Shown: positions 46,837 to 54,935 of the stretch, one piece after another
Layout: every line of letters starts with the position of its first letter
How positions within the stretch are numbered: position 1 is the stretch's first letter
Source: Paenibacillus melissococcoides
GTDB taxonomy: Bacteria > Bacillota > Bacilli > Paenibacillales > Paenibacillaceae
Assembly: GCA_944800085.1 (NCBI GenBank)
Contig: CALYLO010000002.1
Span: 620,001-684,000, forward strand
Direction: 5' to 3'
DNA: 64,000 nt
The notes under the pieces: generated by a model
Seen by the model: only the letters and a program-made list of their open reading frames with translations
Database searches by the model: none
Told to the model about the DNA's origin: nothing
Position numbers and translations under genes: made by a program

Positions 46837-46866
46837 CTTAAGGGTATTGTACTTAAGTGTATTGTA
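46837..46866. repeat. Two 15-base direct repeats between ROK and FGE genes
   Basis: CTTAAGGGTATTGTA (46837-46851) is followed immediately by CTTAAGTGTATTGTA (46852-46866), one base different. A third, looser copy (CTTAAGTTGCTGTA) starts at 46748 near the FGE ribosome binding site. They sit upstream of FGE and could be regulator binding sites. Confidence 0.75.
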
Positions 46867-48105
46867 TTACATGTGCATCGCCGGGGACGGCGAGACGGGC
46901 GCCGTCAGCTGATCCAGCACCATGAGCGCTCCGCCGACCGCCAGGGCGTCTTCGCCGTAGCTGCCCTTGCTGAAGACGACCTGATATTGCGGGTAATGAT
47001 AGGTTTTGCGAATCGCTGTCTGCGTCGCGGTATAGAAATAGAGATCGTTAATATTCATGAACGGTCCGCCCAGCACGACGCGCTCCGGATGGAGCACATT
47101 GAGCAGGTTGGCAAGCCCGACGCCGAAGTAGGTTGCTGCTTGGGTAACCAGCTCGGTGACGAGCGGATCGTGCTTCTTCATCGCCTCGATAATATGCGGG
47201 AATGCGGCAGGCTCCCCGCGGGGCACGATATGCTCCAGCAGGCTGCGCCGTCCGATGCGCAGCATCGCGTTCGCTTCGCGCTCCAGCGCGTAGATGGTGG
47301 CATAAGAGTCAAGGCAGCCGTAATTGCCGTTCGCGGAGCGGTTAGGGATGCCGTCGGCCTGAATGATCATTTGGCCGAGCGCCCCCTCCATGTCGACGGC
47401 TCCGTAAATGAGCTTGCCGTCGGACATCATCGCCGAGCGGAGACCGATCCCGACATGAAAGTACAGCATGTGGCGCACGTCCATGGAGCGGTTCGCCCAG
47501 GCCTCGGCGCGGATGGCCGTATTCGCGCCATTGTCCAGCAGCACAGGCAGGTGCAGCCGCCGCTCCAGCTCGGCGACGATAGGCACGTTCTCCCACCCGG
47601 GCGCAGGGAAATACTCCGGCTGCAAAATGACGCCGTCAAACCGGTTGAGCGGTCCGACAGCGCCAATGCCAAGACCGAGTGCCGTATCCGAATTCAGCCG
47701 GTACTCGTCCATCCATGTATGAATATGGGCCGTTACGCGCTCCACAAGCCGCTCCGGCGTCATCTGGTCGTTCATCTCGATGACGTGGGCCGCCTTCAAC
47801 TGTCCGGCCGTGTCCAGCAGGACGAGCCGGGATGAGGTCCGGGAGATATCAAGCCCGAAGGCATAGCCGTATTCCGCGCGGACACGGTACAGAATCGGAC
47901 GCCGTCCGCCCGTGGAGGCGCCGAAGCCGCTCTCCACGATAAGGCCGAGCGCCGTCAGTTCCTCCAGTACACGGGTCAGCGTGCTGACGGTAAGGCCGCT
48001 CTCGCTGACCAGATCATTTTTCGATATTTCCGGCGCCCGGCGGATTCGTTGAAACAGTTCTTTTCCCTTTTTGGAAGGGATGCGTTGCTCCAATGCGTTA
48101 CCCAT
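46867..48105 (-). CDS. ROK-family transcriptional regulator
   Basis: The 412-residue protein combines an N-terminal winged helix (ISKNDLVSESGLTVSTLTRVL) with a ROK sugar-kinase-like domain (AFGLDISRTSSRLVLLD, LGLGIGAVGPL, a central DNGANTAIRAEA and GVGLANLLNVLHPERVVLGG). This is the NagC/XylR type, which usually senses a sugar or sugar phosphate. The canonical ExGH / CxCGxxGCxE zinc motif of sugar-kinase ROK proteins is reduced here to NYGCLDSYA. It overlaps the preceding chromate-transporter gene by eight bases. It may regulate FGE or the lost sulfatase, linking sulfated glycan use to a sugar signal. Confidence 0.88.
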   Translation of the reverse strand: MGNALEQRIPSKKGKELFQRIRRAPEISKNDLVSESGLTVSTLTRVLEELTALGLIVESGFGASTGGRRPILYRVRAEYGYAFGLDISRTSSRLVLLDTAGQLKAAHVIEMNDQMTPERLVERVTAHIHTWMDEYRLNSDTALGLGIGAVGPLNRFDGVILQPEYFPAPGWENVPIVAELERRLHLPVLLDNGANTAIRAEAWANRSMDVRHMLYFHVGIGLRSAMMSDGKLIYGAVDMEGALGQMIIQADGIPNRSANGNYGCLDSYATIYALEREANAMLRIGRRSLLEHIVPRGEPAAFPHIIEAMKKHDPLVTELVTQAATYFGVGLANLLNVLHPERVVLGGPFMNINDLYFYTATQTAIRKTYHYPQYQVVFSKGSYGEDALAVGGALMVLDQLTAPVSPSPAMHM

Positions 48106-48634
48106 AGATTACCATCCCCGCTATTCCAGACAATATGATGACCGTGATCGGATGCAATCGAAGCCGAATCAGTGCGAACAAGGCTGCGATGAACAAAATG
48201 ATCGGCCAGGCCGAGCTGATGGTCCAGCCGTCCAGGTAGCCTGCGTTGCGCGTCATGTTGACGGCCGCCAAGGCAATCAGCGCCACGACGGCAGGCTTCA
48301 TTCCATCCAATGCGGACTGCACCCACTGATTATCATACACGCGATAGAAAAATGTGGCAACGGCGAACATGATGATGGCCGACGGCAGCGCGATGCCGAA
48401 CGCGGCCATGAGGCTGCCCGGCCAGCCCGCCGCGGTATAGCCGACGTATACGGCGCTGTTCATCGCGATAGGCCCGGGAGCCATGCCGGCCAAGGCGACG
48501 GCTTCCGTATATTGCGAGGCGGTCAGCCATCGATGGCTCAGCGCTTCATGCTCGATCGCCGGCAGCATGGCATAGCCGCCGCCGAACGAGACGAAGCCCA
48601 GCTTGAAAAACGTCCAAAATAAGTCCCATAGCAT
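48098..48634 (-). CDS. chrA: Chromate transporter family protein, short type (second partner)
   Basis: The 178-residue CHR-domain protein has the N-terminal signature FGGGYAMLPAIEHEAL and PGPIAMNSAVYVGY. ATG 48634 is chosen because AAGAAGG is nine bases upstream. Short CHR proteins come in adjacent pairs that form one transporter; the partner gene ends 43 bases upstream. Known full-length members export chromate; the role of short pairs is less certain. Confidence 0.9.
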   Translation of the reverse strand: MLWDLFWTFFKLGFVSFGGGYAMLPAIEHEALSHRWLTASQYTEAVALAGMAPGPIAMNSAVYVGYTAAGWPGSLMAAFGIALPSAIIMFAVATFFYRVYDNQWVQSALDGMKPAVVALIALAAVNMTRNAGYLDGWTISSAWPIILFIAALFALIRLRLHPITVIILSGIAGMVIYG

Positions 48635-48677
48635 GTGCTGCATCCTTCTTTCCGGGCGATTCAATAGGATTCATCGT

Positions 48678-49337
48678 CTATCCTTGTTCCTGCTTGACCT
48701 GCCGGGAGGAGGAAGGCGGGTGGGGGGAAGAGGCGGAATAAGGGCCCTCATGGCGCCGCAGTCTGCGGTGCCGGAACCATTCCGCCACGAGGCCGGCAGC
48801 CGCTCCGATGGCAAGCACGGCAATCGGATTGAACGGGGTCCACAGCAGCAGGGCAACGGACAATAAGGAGACCGTCCAGCCGAAAACGTGACGCAAGGCG
48901 TCTCTTCCCATGCCGAAGGCGGCGTATACGATCAGGGCGATGACCGCCGGCTTAATGCCCGCAATTGCTCCCTGCACGTAAGGATTGGCGCGGAACCAGG
49001 CGGCAGCCACCCCGAGCGCAAGCATGATGAGGACGGTGGGCAAGGCAATCCCCATAATGGCTGCGATCAGGCCGGGAAGGCCTGCAATCCGGAAGCCGAC
49101 AAGAGCGGCAACATTCAGGCCGATACCCCCGGGGGCGGCGCCGGACAAGGCGGTGATTTCCCCCATTTCCTGTTCGTCGAGCCACCGGCGCTTCTGAGTC
49201 ACTTCCCGATCGATGACCGGCAGGATCGCATACCCGCCGCCGAAGGTCGTCGGGCCGATTTTGAGAAACGTAGTAAATAATTGCAAAAGAAGAGCGGGAT
49301 AACCCGGTGATTTTCTGGCGTTCGGAGTGTCGCTCAT
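48678..49337 (-). CDS. chrA: Chromate transporter family protein, short type (first partner)
   Basis: The 219-residue CHR-domain protein has FGGGYAILPVIDREVT and PGGIGLNVAALVGFRIAG. ATG 49337 follows GGGGATGAAG. It is first in an operon with the second CHR protein and the ROK regulator. A C-terminal Pro/Ser-rich tail is dispensable-looking. Confidence 0.9.
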   Translation of the reverse strand: MSDTPNARKSPGYPALLLQLFTTFLKIGPTTFGGGYAILPVIDREVTQKRRWLDEQEMGEITALSGAAPGGIGLNVAALVGFRIAGLPGLIAAIMGIALPTVLIMLALGVAAAWFRANPYVQGAIAGIKPAVIALIVYAAFGMGRDALRHVFGWTVSLLSVALLLWTPFNPIAVLAIGAAAGLVAEWFRHRRLRRHEGPYSASSPHPPSSSRQVKQEQG

Positions 49338-49569
49338 CGCTTCATCCCCATTCTTGTGACTGACATACTTTGCTATGTCTCTTCTGCTAGTATAACTGAC
49401 TTTTATCCAAAATGGAATAAAGTCAAGAGTGAGAGGGGGGATTTCCTGAAAAAAGCTTGTGTTGGAGCGGGGCGTAAGAAGAATTCGGAGAAATCTAACC
49501 AATCTTTCGTTCGTTATGATAAAATGGTTGCGGAATGATAGGGCTTACAATCGAACTTATTTTTTATAG

Positions 49570-49965
49570 TTGGCGCCGAACCTGGATGAGCTGGCCCGTA
49601 CAGGCGTGCCGGTGCCGGCGGGCGTGGACGGGAAGAGCATGCTTGCGGCGGCGCGCGGCCGGAAGCGGGAATGGCGCGAATATTTGCACGGCGAGCATGC
49701 CCAGGGAATGGCTTCGACGCACTGGGTGACGAACGGCAAGGAGAAGCTCATCTGGTATTCCCAGACCGGCGTGGAGCAATATTTTGATCTCGTTCATGAT
49801 CCGCAGGAGCTTCACAATGCGATCGGGGATGCCGCCGTCCAGGAGCGGGTGGCGTATTGGCGGCAGGTGCTCGTGCGGGAGCTGAAGGACAGGGAAGAAG
49901 GTTACAGCGACGGGGAAAAGCTGATTACGGGGCGTACGCCGATCACGTGCTTGTCCCATATTTCA
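49570..49965 (+). pseudogene. 3' fragment of a sulfatase gene
   Basis: The first codons read APNLDELARTGVPVPAGVDGKS, which falls in the middle of an arylsulfatase-type protein. EYLHGEHAQGM, KLIWYSQTGVEQYFDLVHDP and ELHN follow, matching the sulfatase C-terminal domain. The N-terminal two thirds with the formylglycine Cys and metal site are missing. No ribosome binding site precedes it. Its 3' end merges with the next remnant around 49945-49980. Confidence 0.85.
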
Positions 49966-50800
49966 ATTGGTCGACCGGGAGCAGCCAGCCCGCTTGGGCC
50001 AGATCGGCTTCCAGGGCCGCTTTTTTGGCGGCGGCCGCAGCGCCGTCCGCTTCCTTGAAGGAGGCCTCTACGATGTAATCAAAGCCGGTGCCGGCTTCAT
50101 TTTTTATCTCCCATACTTCAATGTCGATTTTGCGGCCGTCCCACAGACCGCTGGAACGGGTGGCGTTCACGGGCCGTACAGCTTCTGAACGGCTTGAAGC
50201 CGGTTCACGCCCCATTGCGGCGCGCTCCAATTGACGAATTTGCCGGGCGCTTCATCGATTGCCCAGCTTCGGGTGGTCGGCAGGTCAGGCAAGGCCATGC
50301 CGCTGAAGGCGTCTTGTTTCACTTTTTTCTTGCGGGAAATGCTCAGCGTCTGCTTGGCGTACCCCCAATCGACCTGCGCTTCGTAATTGGTGTCGTCTGC
50401 GGTAAAGCCGTCCCGGGCCGCCTGGGCGAGAGCCGCATTCAGATTGCCATTCTCGACGGGATAGCGCTTCTTGTACACAATCTCGAATTTGTTGCTGGCG
50501 TCGTTTTCTTTTTTGCGGAGGCGGACATACCAGCCTTCTTGATTGATGCGCTGATCATTCGTGTCCAGGAACTGGACCCGGATCTTCTCGGCAGCCCTTG
50601 TCTGGAAAAAGTTCCGGAGAGCGGGAGTCAGCTCGTGATTGGCATCGAGCACAAGGCTCGGATCCAGGAACAGTTTGACTTCATAATCGGGCGTCATCGG
50701 CTGCGGCGCCGCGGCGGAGGAAGCGGGCTCCGCGGACGCTGCGAAGGAAGCGAACGCGATAAGGATCGCGACGATCCCGATCTTCCGGGTGTTGAGCTGC
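49943..50800 (-). pseudogene. Secreted CYTH-like protein, frameshifted and fused at its 5' end
   Basis: The reading includes a signal peptide-like segment (RKIGIVAILIAFASFAASA). A motif DYEVKLFLDP follows, resembling the CYTH ExExK pattern, then GWYVRLRKKE and IVYKKRYP, consistent with a triphosphate-tunnel fold. It leaves frame near 50167 (LYGP-stop). The continuing frame (VNATRSSGLWDGRKIDIEVWEIKNEAG...) ends at 49943; one missing C restores it. No proper start is seen upstream: codons before the signal peptide read into unrelated sequence (RVILVTDGMMHTPAARFYYE, 50791-50860). Function unknown; CYTH assignment is tentative. Confidence 0.55.
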
Positions 50801-50910
50801 TCGTAATAGAAGCGGGCTGCGGGTGTATGCATCATGCCGTCGGTGACGAGGATGACCCGTGGCGGTCCCTCCAGCACCCGCATCCGCTCGTCATCGCTGC
50901 CGACGAGGGC

Positions 50911-51678
50911 GAGCCGCGAAGCGGGAAGCTGGTGCTGACGGAAGCGGGCGAGGCGCTGCATCATTATGCGCGCCGCATCCATGCCTTGATGGAGGAGACT
51001 TATCACGTCATGGGAGACTTCACGGAGGGCGGCCGGGGCACGGTGCGGATCGGCGCCAGCCATGTGCCGGGGGCGTATTTGCTGCCGGATGTGCTGAACG
51101 CCTTCGACACGCGCTACCCCGACGTTACGGTGCATCTCGAGATTCAGACGGCCCCGGCCATCGAAGAGCGGCTGCGGCAGCATGAGCTCGATATCGGATT
51201 ATCTCGTCGCATCCGTTCGAGGCCGACGATCTCCATCAGCAAGTCTGGCTCGAGGACGAGCTGGTGCTCGTCGTGCCGCCCGGGCATCCGCTGGCGCAGG
51301 AAGGAGCGCCGACGGCGGAGCGGATCGGCGAGGAGCCGTTTATTTTTCCACGATACCCAATCGGCGACGCGGCGCATCATGCTCGAATGGGCGAACGCTC
51401 ACGGTATCAAGCTGACCTCGCGGCTGCACATGAACTCGATCGAGGCGATCAAGCGGGCCGTTATCCATGGGCAAGGCGTGACGCTGCTGTCGGAACGGGC
51501 CGTGAGCCAGGAGGCGGCGAATGGGACGCTGATCGCCATCCGCCTGCCGGAGCGGGGGTTGAAGCGGTTCATTTACCGCTGTTATCACAAGGAACGGTGG
51601 ATATCGCCGCCGGTGAAGGCGATGTGGGACATGCTGCAGCAGTACGGGACGCTCGGCAAGCCGGAGGGGCAGTCGTAG
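50911..51678 (+). pseudogene. LysR-family regulator remnant (N-terminus lost, two frameshifts)
   Basis: The sequence begins inside the helix-turn-helix domain (GKLVLTEAGEALHHYARR), so the DNA-binding part is incomplete. The effector domain follows (TVRIGASHVPGAYLLPDVL). It shifts frame near 51197 (into SSHPFEADDLHQQVW ... VVPPGHPLAQEGAP) and again near 51355 (back to DTQSATRRIMLEWANAHG), ending at 51678 with a LysR-typical C-terminus. Non-functional. Confidence 0.85.
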
Positions 51679-51830
51679 CAGGCAGCTGCAATGTGCAGGA
51701 ACGCAAGCGAATGAGCGAAGGGGATAGCGGCTGTAAGAGGGGGCATTCAAGTCGAGAGCAATGATTGTGCGGACATTTTACACTAGAATGGACAAGGGCT
51801 TGTACCGTTAGAGGAAAACGAGGTGAAGGC

Positions 51831-52481
51831 ATGGGGAAATGGGCCACCGCGGCCGTCTATATGCTGGCTATGGCCGGAATCTGGTTCTGCCGCGAGGAGC
51901 TCCTTCATTGGATAGAGAGCTTGAAGTCCTCCCGCGATGCGGCCGCCGCCGCGCAAATGTTCATCATGGCGGCGCTTGCTTCTCTTTTTCCCGTCATCCC
52001 GTTCGGGGTCGTCGGGGGCATTATGGGAGCCGCGTACGGACTATGGCTGGGCGGGTTGATGAATGCAGCCGCTTCGACGCTCGGGGCGGCCGTCATGTTC
52101 CTCGCTGTCCGCCACGGCTGGCAGGAGCAGGGCAGGCGCTATCTGGATCGGGTCTCCCCGCTGCACGAGCTGAACGCCGCGATGGAACATCGCCCGGTGA
52201 CATCGATCTTCATCGCCCGAACGATTCCGGTGCTTCCTGCGATCGCGATCAATGTGTATGCGGCGCTCGTGTCGGTGCCGTTCGTCTCTTTTTTGCTGGC
52301 TACGGCCGCAGGCAAGCTCCCGGTGATGCTCGTCTTTGCCTTCATCGGGGAGCAGCTGTTGGAAGACGGCCTGAAGATTCCGGCCGTGCTGCTCCTCTAT
52401 GCGGCATTGGCGGGCGGATTATATGCGGTATACCGTTATCGCGCGGGCCGGAGACGGAAGGAGCAGACGGAACGGTTCTGA
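51831..52481 (+). CDS. TVP38/TMEM64 (DedA-like) membrane protein
   Basis: The 216-residue protein has about five hydrophobic segments and the family core: FPVIPFGVVGGIMGAAYGLW, AAASTLGAAVMFLAVRHG (the re-entrant G-rich loop), and FIARTIPVLPAIAINVYAAL. ATG 51831 follows GAGGTGAAG. Members are thought to scramble or transport lipids, such as undecaprenyl phosphate relatives. Substrate not known here. Confidence 0.88.
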   Translation: MGKWATAAVYMLAMAGIWFCREELLHWIESLKSSRDAAAAAQMFIMAALASLFPVIPFGVVGGIMGAAYGLWLGGLMNAAASTLGAAVMFLAVRHGWQEQGRRYLDRVSPLHELNAAMEHRPVTSIFIARTIPVLPAIAINVYAALVSVPFVSFLLATAAGKLPVMLVFAFIGEQLLEDGLKIPAVLLLYAALAGGLYAVYRYRAGRRRKEQTERF

Positions 52482-52494
52482 TATGGACATGCAA

Positions 52495-52545
52495 AAAGGG
52501 ACCGTCCCCAAGGTCTGGCAAGACCCGGGGGACGGTCCCTTATTT
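52495..52545. terminator. Bidirectional terminator between the TVP38-like gene and sodA
   Basis: AAGGGACCGTCCCC pairs with GGGGACGGTCCCTT across about 17 bases, with an A run on the left and T-rich sequence on the right. It ends both convergent genes. Confidence 0.9.
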
Positions 52546-52552
52546 TCATTTC

Positions 52553-53167
52553 TTATTTTGCGGCTTCTTCGTATTTCTTTTCAACTGCCGGCCAGTTGAC
52601 AACGTTCCAGAACGCAGCGATGTAGTCCGGGCGCTTGTTCTGATATTTCAGGTAGTAGGCATGCTCCCATACGTCCAGGCCGAGAATCGGAGTTTTCCCT
52701 TCCATCAGCGGGCTGTCTTGGTTCGGCGTGCTGGAAACGGACAGCTTGCCGTCTTTGTCGACTGCCAGCCAAGCCCAGCCGGAGCCGAAGCGAGTCGCAG
52801 CCGCTTTTGCAAAATCTTCCTTGAACTTGTCGAATCCGCCAAGCTCCTTGTCGATTGCTTCCGCCAGCTTGCCGGACGGTTGACCGCCGCCGTTCGGTCC
52901 GATGGTCTCCCAGAACAGGGAGTGGTTCGCATGGCCGCCGCCGTTGTTGCGGACTGCCGTGCGGATGCTCTCAGGCACGCTGTTCAGATCGGAGATGAGT
53001 TCTTCAACGGATTTGGACTGCAATTCTGGGGCAGACTCCAATGCCGCATTCAGGTTCGTCACATATGTGTTGTGGTGACGGTCATGGTGAATCATCATCG
53101 TCGTCTCGTCGATGTGAGGCTCCAGTGCATTGTTCGCATACGGAAGAGCTGGTAATTGATGTGCCAT
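52553..53167 (-). CDS. sodA: Superoxide dismutase (Mn/Fe)
   Basis: The 204-residue enzyme disproportionates superoxide in the cytoplasm. Metal ligands are the His in [16 protein letters not shown], the His in [10 protein letters not shown] and the Asp/His of [11 protein letters not shown]. Gly-rich GGGQPSGKL and the Gln- and Gly-bearing segments around WAWLAVD fit the Mn-type of Bacillota. ATG 53167 follows GGGAGG. Confidence 0.97.
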   Translation of the reverse strand: MAHQLPALPYANNALEPHIDETTMMIHHDRHHNTYVTNLNAALESAPELQSKSVEELISDLNSVPESIRTAVRNNGGGHANHSLFWETIGPNGGGQPSGKLAEAIDKELGGFDKFKEDFAKAAATRFGSGWAWLAVDKDGKLSVSSTPNQDSPLMEGKTPILGLDVWEHAYYLKYQNKRPDYIAAFWNVVNWPAVEKKYEEAAK

Positions 53168-53346
53168 TCGTTCATTCCTCCCAAAAAATATGTAAGTGAT
53201 ATATTCTCATTTAACCATGAGTCGGGCTAATAAATCAACATAAATGTTTCAAAAGTCAAAGGTTTGTCATAGGGCCTGACTTTATATCCTTACCCAATAT
53301 AAGATGCTTTCAAACGTAGCGCAGGCGCTCACAAAGTTCGTCACAA

Positions 53347-53420
53347 AATTGGCACAATTGCCAATTATTTATACCTATGGACCCAATAGTAATGTAAACG
53401 CTTTATTTAAAACGCTTACA
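53347..53420. promoter_or_regulatory. Two inverted repeats in the sodA-GNAT intergenic region
   Basis: The 450-base region between divergent genes holds AATTGGCA-CAAT-TGCCAATT (53347-53366, perfect arms). It also holds a 28-base quasi-palindrome starting TGTAAACGCTTTA and ending AAACGCTTACA (53393-53420), whose halves resemble catabolite (cre) elements. Neither is next to a recognisable core promoter, so their target gene is unclear. Confidence 0.5.
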
Positions 53421-53488
53421 CGAGAAAAACCGTGTTTTTTCGGCGTTTTTACGCGAATCTGAATGATAAAGAAGGAATTTCGCGATTT

Positions 53489-53517
53489 TTGTCGTATTTG
53501 TAAATACTATATATAAT
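53489..53517 (+). promoter_or_regulatory. Promoter of the GNAT gene
   Basis: TTGTCG (53489-53494), a 17-base spacer and perfect TATAAT (53512-53517), about 105 bases before the start codon. Confidence 0.75.
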
Positions 53518-53621
53518 GATATGAGAGCAAAATGGATGTCCGTTGGCGCAGACTGTTTGTTCACAGATAGAGAAGAGAACCGTATATTTTACACCAAGCT
53601 CAGGATGAGGGAGAGTAAGAC

Positions 53622-54059
53622 ATGAACGTTCGATCCTTTCGTTTGGCGGATTATTTGCCGGCTACTCAGTTATTGAAGGAATCGCTGTCCGAGGAATGCT
53701 GCGAGAAGACGCTGGATGCCTTCGCGCGCCAGTTGTCCTTGGATGGAGAGCTTGTGCTCATCGCGGAACAGGAGAACCCGGACGGGGAAACGATCATGGT
53801 CGGATTGGCTATCGGCACCATCGATCGCAACAACGGGTACTACTATCGTCTGGCCGTGCACCCGGAATTCCGCAACCAAGGCGTAGGCAAGGCGCTTGTG
53901 GCCGGAATGGAGCAGAAATTCCAGCAGCGCAAGGTCCGCAACATTATGATTGCTGCGGATGAGCATACGGAATTCGTGCTGCCTTGGTTCGAGGCATTGG
54001 GATACGGGGCCCAGCATGTCTTGCGTTCATTGAAGCAGCTTCGGATTGTTGCCGGCTAG
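53622..54059 (+). CDS. GNAT-family N-acetyltransferase
   Basis: The 145-residue protein has the acetyl-CoA-binding motif A (YYYRLAVHPEFRNQGVGKAL) and the C-terminal strand region WFEALGYGAQHVLRSLKQL. ATG 53622 follows GGGAGAG. Its acceptor substrate is unknown. It is followed by its own terminator. Confidence 0.9.
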   Translation: MNVRSFRLADYLPATQLLKESLSEECCEKTLDAFARQLSLDGELVLIAEQENPDGETIMVGLAIGTIDRNNGYYYRLAVHPEFRNQGVGKALVAGMEQKFQQRKVRNIMIAADEHTEFVLPWFEALGYGAQHVLRSLKQLRIVAG

Positions 54060-54096
54060 CTGTCTCTGAATTGAACATTTGTCGCCGAATGGGAAG

Positions 54097-54140
54097 GCAT
54101 ATCTTTACAACCGTTGCAATCGGGGTGAAGATATGCTTTT
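54097..54140 (+). terminator. Terminator of the GNAT gene
   Basis: GCATATCTT pairs with AAGATATGC around a long loop containing further short pairing, followed by TTTT. Confidence 0.75.
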
Positions 54141-54187
54141 CTATTAATAATAAGTGAAGAGAAATGAAGTAAAGCCGAGGAAAACGC

Positions 54188-54739
54188 ATGGAACGTTATG
54201 AGAAAGCCCTTGTGAAAAGTTTCAAACACGATGGCCATTTGCACCGGATGTGGCTGGAGAACTGGATCGTGCCCTCCTCGCTCGTGCATCCCGAGCATGC
54301 CGCTGAAGGAATGTTCGTGCTGATTAACAGCCAGACTCCGATCAGGGAAGCGGACGGGAAGCAATGGAACAGCAAAATTCCTGCCGTTACGTTCCTCATT
54401 CCGAAGCAGTGGTTCAATGTGGTGGCGCTGATTGAAGATCACGGCATTCGCTACTACTGCAATATTGCCTCGCCCCCATACCGTACGGACAACATTTTCA
54501 CCTATATCGATTACGATCTGGACGTCATTCAAATGCCCGGAGGCCAGGTGAATGTGGTGGACCAGGACGAGTATGAACAGAACCGGCATATATACCACTA
54601 TCCTGATCTGGTGGAGCGGAAGATCAGTGCCGGCCTCGAAGCGGTGCTGGAACGGATTCGGCATCGCCGGCCTCCGTTCTGGGACGATGAGGTGCGCCGG
54701 TACTACGACGACTGGAAGCAGGCGATCCAGCCGGAATGA
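54188..54739 (+). CDS. DUF402-family nucleoside tri-/diphosphate phosphatase (Ntdp-like)
   Basis: The 183-residue protein has the DUF402 features: the Arg/Trp-containing N-terminus (GHLHRMWLENWIVPSS), IPKQWFNVVALIEDHGIRYYCNIASP (split here), and the acidic metal site YIDYDLDVIQMPGGQVNVVDQDEYE. Characterised Bacillota members hydrolyse nucleoside tri- and diphosphates. ATG 54188 follows GAGGAAAAC. Confidence 0.9.
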   Translation: MERYEKALVKSFKHDGHLHRMWLENWIVPSSLVHPEHAAEGMFVLINSQTPIREADGKQWNSKIPAVTFLIPKQWFNVVALIEDHGIRYYCNIASPPYRTDNIFTYIDYDLDVIQMPGGQVNVVDQDEYEQNRHIYHYPDLVERKISAGLEAVLERIRHRRPPFWDDEVRRYYDDWKQAIQPE

Positions 54740-54935
54740 GGGGATTCATCTGCAAGCAGCAGACTGGCGGAGCCAGGAATGCGGCAGGGGATGAATGGAA
54801 ATGCAGGGAAGTCAGACCTTAACAGGAGCGGCGCCTGCTCTGGGGAATCCGGTACCCGGAGCTAGGGGGCCGTTCTGTATGTATTTAGAGCGGCGCGGAA
54901 CCGCGCCGTGACATCAATCGAAGGAGGTGAACGGG

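Noticed and set aside
50167..51183. 338-codon minus-strand open frame
   Set aside because: Only its C-terminal part is CYTH-like. The N-terminal 130 codons are antisense to the LysR remnant, so it is not one gene.
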